From NCBI GenBank assembly GCA_050010815.1, contig JBEKKH010000438.1:1-6830 (forward strand): a DNA stretch of 6,830 nt. Direction: 5' to 3'. Source of the DNA: Palsa-504 sp050010815 (GTDB lineage Bacteria; Actinomycetota; Actinomycetes; Streptosporangiales; Streptosporangiaceae). The translations under genes and the position numbers were made by a program. Below, in pieces: positions 1 to 5,595 of the stretch (positions are counted from its first letter, which is position 1; every line of letters starts with the position of its first letter). Under the pieces are notes generated by a model. That model was not told where the DNA came from and did not search any database. It saw only the letters and a list, made by a program, of their open reading frames with translations.

Positions 1-360
1 CACGTCGACGAGCAGCTCCGACAGCTCGAACGTACGGCGCCCGGCGGCCTCGGCGCGCTCGGCGAGCCTCTCGTCGCCGTAAGCCCTGGCCAGCATCGGA
101 TGCTGGTGCCGGATCGAGCCAACGCACGAGCCCGACGGGGCCACGATCACGTCACAACGATCGAACGTCTCGACGTAATGGCGGACCAGCGGCAGCGCGT
201 CCTTCTGGTAACCGGTGTTCACGTGCATCTGGCCGCAGCACGTCTGGCGTTGCGGGAACTCCACCTGATGGCCAAGCCGCTCCAGCAGCGTCACAGTCGC
301 CCGCCCGACGTCTGGGTACAGCGTGTCCGCCAGGCACGTCACGAATAGCGCAATCCGCAT
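1..360 (-). CDS. lutA: LutA/YkgE-type (Fe-S)-binding oxidoreductase subunit, N-terminal part (runs off the left edge)
   Basis: Reading right to left, 120 codons are present and the frame is still open at base 1, so the C-terminal half lies outside the window. The product begins MRIALFVTCLADTLYPDVGR and continues with QTCCGQMHVNTGY near residues 43-55; the CCG motif after a TC...PDVGRA N-terminus is typical of the cysteine-rich domain of LutA/YkgE/GlpC-like proteins. A second cysteine motif region (PSGSCVGS, about residues 79-86) also fits. In known systems LutA works with LutB and LutC as a cytoplasmic iron-sulfur complex oxidising L-lactate to pyruvate; lutB and lutC would be expected further left but are not visible. 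The start at 358-360 gives the usual family N-terminus. In-frame ATGs at 367-369 and 370-372 are alternatives, because a GGAG lies just upstream of them (4 nt from the first, 1 nt from the second). The lactate role is inferred from the family; other two-electron donors are possible. Confidence 0.85.
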   Translation of the reverse strand, partial: MRIALFVTCLADTLYPDVGRATVTLLERLGHQVEFPQRQTCCGQMHVNTGYQKDALPLVRHYVETFDRCDVIVAPSGSCVGSIRHQHPMLARAYGDERLAERAEAAGRRTFELSELLVDV

Positions 361-508
361 GAGATTCATCATGCTCCGTCGGCCCCCCGCGCGGAAGTGC
401 CCGCCGGCCAGCGCGGTACCGGTCGCTGGGATGTCGCGGATAGCCTCTGCGGCTGCTGACAGAAGGCTGTGCGCGTTCTGACAGCGGGGGTGCGGCAGTA
501 TTGGCATC

Positions 509-655
509 ATGCGATATGACGCGACAATGGCGAACGCTGTAGAAGTCACTAGGCTCGTCAAGCGGTTCGGCAAGACGACGGCGCTGGACGGCGTGGACCT
601 GGTGGCCCGGCCGGGCCGGGTTCTCGGCGTGCTCGGGCCCAACGGAGCGGGCAAG
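509..655 (+). pseudogene. DrrA-like ABC transporter ATPase, N-terminal stump broken at Walker A
   Basis: Forty-nine codons read as the start of an ABC transporter nucleotide-binding domain. VEVTRLVKRFGKTTALDGVD is the usual first beta-strand plus A-loop region, followed by GRVLGVLGPNGAGK. In DrrA/CcmA-type ATPases the Walker A motif is GPNGAGKTT; here homology stops exactly after the lysine codon (653-655) and the next codons read PVTGLRHFYANDV, which is not ABC-like. The frame happens to stay open to a stop at 815-817, but nothing after 655 is recognisable. No Q-loop, signature motif or Walker B exists downstream, so the product cannot be a working ATPase. The start could be 509 or the ATG at 527 (MANAVEV), which better matches the family. 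The missing ATPase remainder and the partner permease are absent. An insertion or deletion with its junction at 655/656 is inferred. Confidence 0.8.
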
Positions 656-839
656 CCCGTAACGGGATTGCGACACTTCTATGCTAATGACGTGCTCATC
701 GTGACTGGCGGTAGGGAGTCACCTGGCTGCAGCATGGTTGACTGCGCTAGAACGCTAGCCGGGCACCGCCATATGTACCGTCCGGGGCGGCGGGGCCCGC
801 CTACGGTGGCGGGCTAGCCTCGCACGAGCTATCCGGCAG
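656..839. other. Non-coding filler after the ABC stump, no recognisable gene
   Basis: This stretch directly follows the broken Walker A codon. It opens with a small palindrome (CCCGTAACGGG, 656-666) and its first 100 bases are visibly less G/C-rich than the flanking genes. No frame gives a protein that I recognise on either strand. It may be the remnant or one end of a mobile element, or rearranged sequence. The only clear structure is the hairpin at 795-814, listed separately. Confidence 0.4.
795..814 (-). terminator. GC-rich hairpin, likely terminator of the AAA/DUF4143 gene
   Basis: GCCCGCC (795-801) and GGCGGGC (808-814) pair perfectly over 7 bp around a 6-base loop. The hairpin begins 25 bases past the last base of the minus-strand ATPase gene. 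There is no T-run after it on that strand, so it would be the U-tract-poor type of terminator seen in actinomycetes. The assignment rests on position and structure only. Confidence 0.45.
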
Positions 840-2102
840 TCAGACCTGCCACAGTGCGCTGACGGGCATCGCCCGCATGCGGGGGCCGAAGGGAAGAGTC
901 TGATCGCCTGTATAGAGCACGATGCCGACAACGAAGTCCTCGCCTAGACGGCTGGCGAGGTGCCGCAGGCCACGGAAGTCGTCGGCACCCACCGTGGAAG
1001 CGGCCTTTGCCTCGACCGCGACGACCTTGCCCTGCCGGTTCTCCAGAACGACGTCGACCTTGACCTTGTCCTTGGTGCGGTAGTGGAAGAGCTCGGCGCG
1101 TTCGGCTGACCAGGTTAGCTGGCGCGCCAGCTCCATCGCGATGAAACCCTCCATCAGCGGGCCGAACTGGCCGCCGGGGCGGATGAGGGAGCGAGCGTCA
1201 GCGCCCAGCAGGTTCGCCGCGATCCCGGAGTCAACGAAGGCCACCTTAGGCGTGCCGATCGCGCGGGTGTCAAGGTTGCGGGACCAGGCAGGGATCCTCT
1301 TGATGAGAAAGACCTCTTCGAGCAGGCTGAGGTAGCGGCCTACGGTCATCGCCGACAGTCCGGAATCGCGACTCAGGGCGTTAGCCACGAGGAGCTGGCC
1401 CGAGCGGGCCGCAAGCCGCCGCATGAGGGTGCGCATCTCGGGCGCCTGCTCGATCTCCGACAGTTGCCGCACGTCGCGGGCAATCAGATCGGCCGCGTAG
1501 GAGTCTAGGAAGCGTTCGCGCCGCCTGGCCGTTGGCCTGGCCACGGCCTCGGGGAACCCGCCGCGAACGATGCGTTCCGCGTAGTCCGCTCGCTGCACCG
1601 CCGAGACATGATGGAGATCCTCGCCCTCGGCAAATGCGGCATCGATGAACCGGTCGGCGGTATCGTCGATCTCTCCCTGGGAGAACGGCCAGAGCTCGAT
1701 CGTTTCTGACCTGCCGGGGAGCGTGTCGGGAAGAGCTCGGAGCCCGAGCACACGCGCCGAACCGGTCAGCAGGTAGCGACCCGGCCGCGGCTCGGCGTCG
1801 ACCTGGACCTTGATCGGCAGGAGGAGCTCGGGGACGCGCTGTATCTCATCGATCACCATGAGTTCGGGGAAATCGACGAAACCACTGGGATCAGCCGTCG
1901 CCGCCCGCCGCACAGCGGGGATGTCGAGGTCACGCCACTCAGCGGCTCGGCATCGTGCGATATGGCGGACGAGTGTGCTCTTGCCGCACTGGCGCGCACC
2001 GTTGATCAGGATGACTCGGGTGTCCTGCAGCGCCTCCGCGACCGCATGTTCAGCGTGCCGGGCTAGGACACGTCCGAACGGCGTCTGAGGTGTGGAAACC
2101 AT
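840..2102 (-). CDS. AAA_14/DUF4143 family ATPase (ATP-binding protein)
   Basis: This is an intact 420-residue protein of the usual length for its family. The N-terminal half is a P-loop ATPase: Walker A GARQCGKST at residues 35-43, Walker B LMVIDEIQ at 81-88, and a sensor-like LLTGSA at 111-116. GGFPEAV at 181-187 is characteristic of the middle of these proteins. The C-terminal half is DUF4143, which has a PD-(D/E)XK-like fold; candidate core residues are E318 in LMEGF, D350 in VKVDVV, and E364/K366 in VEAKA. In this family the C-terminal domain is thought to contact DNA or nucleic acid, but no general biochemical role is established, so I do not assign one. The ATG at 2100-2102 has no clear Shine-Dalgarno; a CATAAT lies 6 nt upstream, which suggests a leaderless transcript. 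The gene stands alone between mobile-element-like debris, which fits an accessory gene. Confidence 0.9.
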   Translation of the reverse strand: MVSTPQTPFGRVLARHAEHAVAEALQDTRVILINGARQCGKSTLVRHIARCRAAEWRDLDIPAVRRAATADPSGFVDFPELMVIDEIQRVPELLLPIKVQVDAEPRPGRYLLTGSARVLGLRALPDTLPGRSETIELWPFSQGEIDDTADRFIDAAFAEGEDLHHVSAVQRADYAERIVRGGFPEAVARPTARRRERFLDSYAADLIARDVRQLSEIEQAPEMRTLMRRLAARSGQLLVANALSRDSGLSAMTVGRYLSLLEEVFLIKRIPAWSRNLDTRAIGTPKVAFVDSGIAANLLGADARSLIRPGGQFGPLMEGFIAMELARQLTWSAERAELFHYRTKDKVKVDVVLENRQGKVVAVEAKAASTVGADDFRGLRHLASRLGEDFVVGIVLYTGDQTLPFGPRMRAMPVSALWQV

Positions 2103-2108
2103 GAGGCC

Positions 2109-2137
2109 ATTATGCCACCGCTGGTACGTTCGTCGCT
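2109..2137 (-). promoter_or_regulatory. Possible leaderless promoter of the AAA/DUF4143 gene
   Basis: On the minus strand CATAAT (2114 down to 2109) is followed by six bases and then the ATG at 2102. A -10 element in that place would put the transcription start on or next to the start codon, matching the lack of a ribosome binding site. The matching -35 position (about 2132-2137) has no consensus hexamer and falls inside the first tandem repeat, so an activator or repressor bound to the repeats could control it. This is inferred from the sequence only. Confidence 0.3.
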
Positions 2138-2212
2138 CATCTAGTGTTATGTTGGCCGCATTTCGATGTTACGTTGGTCGCTGGAATGCTGTTACGCTGG
2201 TCGCTGTAATTC
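2122..2212. repeat. Four imperfect 22-23 bp tandem repeats (iteron-like)
   Basis: Units start at 2122, 2145, 2167 and 2190, each opening TGNTA(C/T)G(T/C)T. The third and fourth (TGTTACGTTGGTCGCTG... and TGTTACGCTGGTCGCTG...) match at 20 of 23 bases. The first two agree with the third at 14 of 16 and 13 of 15 core bases. The spacing of about two helix turns would place bound protein on one face of the DNA. The array is less G/C-rich than the surroundings and ends at a perfect 10-bp palindrome, TGGTGCACCA (2213-2222). It lies just upstream of the minus-strand ATPase start, so it may be an operator. Serial 20-odd-bp repeats starting with TGT are also typical of IS21- and Tn7/Mu-like transposon ends, and no transposase is adjacent. 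Confidence 0.75.
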
Positions 2213-2402
2213 TGGTGCACCAGCCATGTTCTCCGAGGCACCGCTGATGAACCATCGACGGTTTAGCCGACGGTTCGATCCAGGCTGGGCGATGAGCAGA
2301 ATGCCTACGGCGCCGGCAAAGCCCGCTACGGGGTTGTGACGTTTCTCTGCCCGGATGCCACGCATTAGCGGCCGTCCGCTGCCATGACGCTCGCCCTTAA
2401 CG
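2213..2402. other. Intergenic debris without a recognisable gene
   Basis: Neither strand gives a protein that I recognise. It contains the palindrome TGGTGCACCA at the left edge, a short 12-bp tandem (CGACGGTTTAGC then CGACGGTTCGAT, about 2258-2281), and at 2321-2349 a sequence resembling the one at the ABC break (22 of 29 bases matching 655-683). It is bounded by the tandem repeats on the left and the transposase-like tail on the right, so I read it as decayed mobile-element sequence. Confidence 0.35.
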
Positions 2403-2408
2403 TTGCCA

Positions 2409-2534
2409 GGTCTGCGGCGGGTATGGAGCCTAGACGGCGCCGAAGCCGTCCTACGGCTCCGTGCCCTCGACGGCAACGGCGACCTCGACGACTACCTCGC
2501 CTTCCACTGCCAGCAGGAGAAGGTAACGCTCCGC
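2409..2534 (+). pseudogene. ISKra4-type transposase, C-terminal remnant
   Basis: In the frame running through 2424, the product reads VWSLDGAEAVLRLRAL followed by DGNGDLDDYLAFHCQQEK. This resembles the C-terminal signature of ISKra4-family transposases as I remember it: a tryptophan, then GA-x-A-VL-x-LRA, then NGD, an aromatic residue and an FH-x-QQE tail. A stop in the same frame at 2385-2387 and the lack of any catalytic DDE region upstream show that at most the last 40 or so residues survive. Downstream (after about 2534) the frame becomes arginine-rich nonsense. The family name rests on memory of the motif and was not checked by a search. The transposase would have read left to right. Confidence 0.45.
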
Positions 2535-2541
2535 GCGGTTC

Positions 2542-2700
2542 CTAGCGGTCGGGCGCTCCGCGCCGCGACCGGTGCAGGTTCCCGGCTAGGGGCACGATGC
2601 CGATCACGACCGCCAGGATCACGGCGAGCACGAGCTGGGGAGACGTTCTCTGGGCTCTGCGGTTCCTGGTGATCCAGCCGCCTGGTCCTGGTGAACGTGT
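2542..2700 (-). other. 52-codon in-frame continuation after the helicase-nuclease stop, with one hydrophobic helix
   Basis: The TGA of the helicase-nuclease gene (2703-2701) is followed in the same frame by 52 sense codons before TAG (2544-2542). The segment begins TRSPGPGGW, is basic, and contains LVLAVILAVVIGIVPLAG (residues 23-40 of the segment), a convincing transmembrane-length helix, then a basic tail NLHRSRRG. There is no ATG, GTG or TTG before the helix, so it has no start of its own. It could be the surviving end of a small membrane-protein gene, a rare readthrough extension, or chance. Chance or a gene remnant is more likely than readthrough. Confidence 0.3.
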
Positions 2701-5196
2701 TCAGAATCCGCAGTTCCATTTGCCCCTCGTCATCAGCTCCGCTATCCGACGCGCGTCCGAGCCGATGTCATTTCCCCTATGACGACCATGCTGAATCCTT
2801 TCGACGCCCTGCTCATCCATCTGATGGTCACGGAGGTGATCACGGAATCGCCGACGGAGCGCGGGCAGCGGTTCCCTTGCACCGAGTTTGCCGAGGAAAT
2901 CCCGCACGTCCCAGGTGATCTCCTCGCCCTGGCGTGACAGGTACAGCCCAACCCGGCAGATGCCGTACTGGTCGTCGTAGTCCAGCAGGAGGTATCCCGC
3001 GAGCTGGTAGATCTCCGCGGTCCCCAGCTTGTACGGGGTCACGGTCGACTTGCAGTCCAGCAGCAGCCCGCCGACGATGAAGTCAGCGTCCGCCCCGCCG
3101 ATGTCCATGCTCCCGGTGAACACCGGCCCGCAGCTGACCTGCTCCGGCGGCAATGCGCGGAGCTGCCCGAAAACCGGCCGTGCGAGCTCGAACTGCCTGT
3201 TCAGGTCGCCCAGCACGTACTCGGGGACCGCGGCCGCCATCTCCCGCAGCGTCGTGGACGGCGTCGCATCCGCCAGCATGCTCGGTCGTCTGACCTCCCC
3301 GGACCGGTACACGTCTTCGAAGCTCGCCGCCACGAAGCACAGCTGGCTAACCTGGTCCTGGGTCAGGCGCACCCGTCCGGCAAGGTAGTCATCCAGCACG
3401 CTGAGCAGCTTCTCGCCGACGGCGCCCAGCGCCGTCCGCACCGCTGGAGCGGGTGCCCCGCGCAGCGGCTCCCTGCCGCCGACGGCCTCGACGCCGGCGC
3501 GGACAGGATCACCAGGCGGCCAGCCCAGGCACAACCGCAGCCGGTAGTCGATGGCGTGCCCCAGAGCAGACCACGCGGGATACTTCACGTTCCCCGGCTG
3601 GAGCGGCTGGGGGAACTGGAGTATCCGCCGCTGGAAGTCACGCACCACGCGGTGCGGTTCCGGCAGATGCTCGCCCATGAACGACGACACGGGCGATTTC
3701 CCGAATTTCAGCTGGCTGGTAAGACTCAGGTTGATGAGCGAGGCCGGTTCCCCGACTGCTTCCTCGTACTCGTCCACCCAGTCGACGCCCTCAAGGTCGA
3801 GCAGGTCGCGGGCGCGGGTAACGGAGACGTAGATCAGCCGGGCCTCGGCCGGGTTCAGCCGGCGCTGCCGTCCGTCGTCGTCGGCGGGTGGCCGCCTGAA
3901 CCCCGGCCCGATGCGTACCCGGGACCATTCCCTGCCTTTAGCCTTGTGCGCGGTCGACACGATCACCTGGGCACGGCGTTCATCCGACAGCCGCTCGACC
4001 GCGTGGATGATCGCCTCCGGCCCGTGGGCGTCGACGAGCTGGACGAGCGAGCGAAGCTCCTGCCCCTCCGTGTCGTTCTCGACGTAGTCCTGCACCTCGC
4101 CCCAGTCCGTGAACAGAAACAGTTCCGGATGATTGGTGCGCCGGCCCGCCTTCAGGTCCTGTGCCGCCCAGGCGATCTTGTGCAGTGCCTCGCCACCGCC
4201 GGCCATCGCGACCGGGACGCCGGCTTCCAGGAACCGGAACACCTCGGTCATGACGTCCGAGTTGGTCCGGCACAGCACCGCGTCGGCGTATGTCACCTCG
4301 CCGATACGCGAGGCGTCGGAACCGGCCCCGGTCAGCCGCAGGTCAGACTCGGCGTGCTCAAGCCACCGGTTCGCCGTCTCGGCGATCCGGGGCCCGAACC
4401 GGAACGACTGGGTCAGGTACAGATGCCGCGCCGGGAACCCGGTCATCACGTCCCGGGCGGACCGCCACGCGTAGATCTGCTGGGCGGGGTCACCCACGCA
4501 CACCCGCTGTGTGTCCTGGGCGAGGAAGACCTTCTCCACCACCGGGTTGGTGTCCTGCGCCTCGTCCAGGAGGATGAAGTCATAGGGCAGCCCGGGCCAC
4601 GTCAGCGCCCACATCTTCAGGTAATGGTCGTGCTTGAACGGGAGCTTTCCGGACGGGAAGCAGATGTCCTCCCACGCCTTCCTGGCGAACGGCAGCAGCA
4701 ACGAGGCCACCTCGTCCTGCTCTTGCGGGCTAAGGCCATTGACCGTCACCATGTGGCGAGCCGTCACCTCGGTGGCGTCGCTGTAGCAGAACGCGCTGAT
4801 CATCTCCATGACCAGGCGCGCCTGGTGCGCACACGAGATCTTGTCCGGCCCGGCGGACAGGACCCTGGTGATCCCGAGCAGGGACGCGATCTTCTTCGAC
4901 GGGATACGCGGCGCTTTCAGCCGGTCCTTGAACTCTTGGCCTGTTGCACGAAATGCGAGGGAATGTGCGGTGGAGCATTTCACGTCGCGGGGGAACCGCG
5001 CCCGCGCGTCATCCGCGGCCGCCCTGTTGAACGTCATGTACATCCCGCGCATGCCCGTCCTGGCCGCCTGTCCCATCAACTCCAGGGTGGTCGTCTTGCC
5101 GGTTCCCGCCCCGGCGATCAGCGCGAGCTCGTCCCCGCTGGCAAACACGTCACAGGCTGCCACCTGCTCCTCAGTCGGCTTCTTTAACACCCTCAT
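2701..5196 (-). CDS. UvrD-like SF1 helicase fused to a RecB/Cas4-like PD-(D/E)XK nuclease domain
   Basis: This 831-residue protein (counted from the ATG at 5196) has a complete set of SF1A helicase motifs: Walker A GAGTGKTT (29-36), Ia TFNRAA (55-60), CSTAHSLAF (74-82), Walker B LLDEAQD (209-215), III GDPAQQIYAWR (235-245), IV SFRFG (264-268), V STAHKAKGREW (414-424) and VI YVSVTRAR (456-463). The shape is closer to compact FBH1-type UvrD helicases than to UvrD itself. After about residue 490 comes a region with WSALGHAIDYRLR (about 542-554), then a nuclease-like core: D705 in ADADFIVGG, D714 and K716 in LLLDCKS, and Q731/Y735 in QLAGY, the QxxxY motif of RecB and Cas4 nucleases. An ATP-driven DNA-unwinding enzyme with built-in nuclease is therefore predicted, acting in the cytoplasm on DNA. 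The start at 5196 has AAAGGGG just upstream; ATG 5220 adds eight residues, and an open frame back to 5376 looks non-coding. The gene stands alone with no co-directional partner. Confidence 0.88.
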   Translation of the reverse strand: MRVLKKPTEEQVAACDVFASGDELALIAGAGTGKTTTLELMGQAARTGMRGMYMTFNRAAADDARARFPRDVKCSTAHSLAFRATGQEFKDRLKAPRIPSKKIASLLGITRVLSAGPDKISCAHQARLVMEMISAFCYSDATEVTARHMVTVNGLSPQEQDEVASLLLPFARKAWEDICFPSGKLPFKHDHYLKMWALTWPGLPYDFILLDEAQDTNPVVEKVFLAQDTQRVCVGDPAQQIYAWRSARDVMTGFPARHLYLTQSFRFGPRIAETANRWLEHAESDLRLTGAGSDASRIGEVTYADAVLCRTNSDVMTEVFRFLEAGVPVAMAGGGEALHKIAWAAQDLKAGRRTNHPELFLFTDWGEVQDYVENDTEGQELRSLVQLVDAHGPEAIIHAVERLSDERRAQVIVSTAHKAKGREWSRVRIGPGFRRPPADDDGRQRRLNPAEARLIYVSVTRARDLLDLEGVDWVDEYEEAVGEPASLINLSLTSQLKFGKSPVSSFMGEHLPEPHRVVRDFQRRILQFPQPLQPGNVKYPAWSALGHAIDYRLRLCLGWPPGDPVRAGVEAVGGREPLRGAPAPAVRTALGAVGEKLLSVLDDYLAGRVRLTQDQVSQLCFVAASFEDVYRSGEVRRPSMLADATPSTTLREMAAAVPEYVLGDLNRQFELARPVFGQLRALPPEQVSCGPVFTGSMDIGGADADFIVGGLLLDCKSTVTPYKLGTAEIYQLAGYLLLDYDDQYGICRVGLYLSRQGEEITWDVRDFLGKLGAREPLPALRRRFRDHLRDHQMDEQGVERIQHGRHRGNDIGSDARRIAELMTRGKWNCGF

Positions 5197-5390
5197 GCCC
5201 CTTTCGCGCACAGGGTCCATTACACAGCAATTCCGTCGTTGAAACACGCCGTTGCCCGCGTGTGTGTCGCCGCAAGACGCGTACTGGCTGTTCTGTGGAC
5301 GTTTGCGGGCCGACCAGCCAGGTCGTGATGCAACACCATTCGGCGGCTGGGTGCCGCGCATCCGGCCGAAGCCCACGCCTCACCCATACG
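5197..5390. other. Short non-coding stretch upstream of the helicase-nuclease gene
   Basis: The helicase frame stays open leftward to 5376, but its predicted residues here are low-complexity and unlike any helicase N-terminus. I find no clear -10/-35 pair, SOS-type LexA box or RNA gene. The promoter of the helicase gene must lie here, but I cannot place it. Confidence 0.35.
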
Positions 5391-5486
5391 TCCGGACCCC
5401 GCCGTAATTGGCATTACGGGCCCGCCGCGTTCGTCCGTGACCCCGACGGCAACAACGTCGAGGCCGTCTGCCGCCTGCCCGAGTAA
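5391..5486 (+). pseudogene. VOC/glyoxalase family protein, C-terminal fragment
   Basis: The frame ending at the TAA 5484-5486 reads GPRRNWHYGPAAFVRDPDGN followed by NVEAVCRLPE. AFVRDPDGNNVEAV is the classic last strand of vicinal-oxygen-chelate (glyoxalase/bleomycin-resistance) proteins and carries the metal-binding glutamate of VEAV. Only about 30 residues are recognisable; the rest of the usual 120-140 residue protein is missing upstream, where the frame gives nothing VOC-like. The substrate of the original enzyme cannot be told. It faces the same way as the SWIM pseudogene and points away from the helicase gene. Confidence 0.65.
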
Positions 5487-5595
5487 CGCCGCAGTTCCCC
5501 AGCACCGATCCCCGCACAGAGACCGCTCGGCCGAGTCCATCCTTGCAGGAACGCTTCGATAAAGCGGGCCTGCCGAGCTAGCTCCCGGGTGTTCA

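Noticed and set aside
470..506. Possible promoter for the ABC stump (CTGACA near 478)
   Set aside because: No acceptable -10 element lies at a suitable distance, so the resemblance to a -35 box is not enough.
152..676. 174-codon open frame on the minus strand
   Set aside because: It overlaps lutA in another frame and runs across the lutA/ABC intergenic region and the ABC stump. The product shows no family features.
2122..2212. Tandem repeats as a CRISPR array
   Set aside because: The units are contiguous and imperfect with no spacers, and no cas gene is present.
2492..2719. 75-codon minus-strand frame starting MELRILNTF
   Set aside because: It starts inside the end of the helicase-nuclease gene and reads as low-complexity arginine/proline sequence. 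The hydrophobic helix in this stretch is in a different frame.
3556..5187. 543-codon open frame on the plus strand
   Set aside because: It is antisense to the helicase-nuclease gene, whose motifs are all intact. The antisense product is rich in R, P, G and H with no recognisable domain, a normal by-product of high G/C codon bias.
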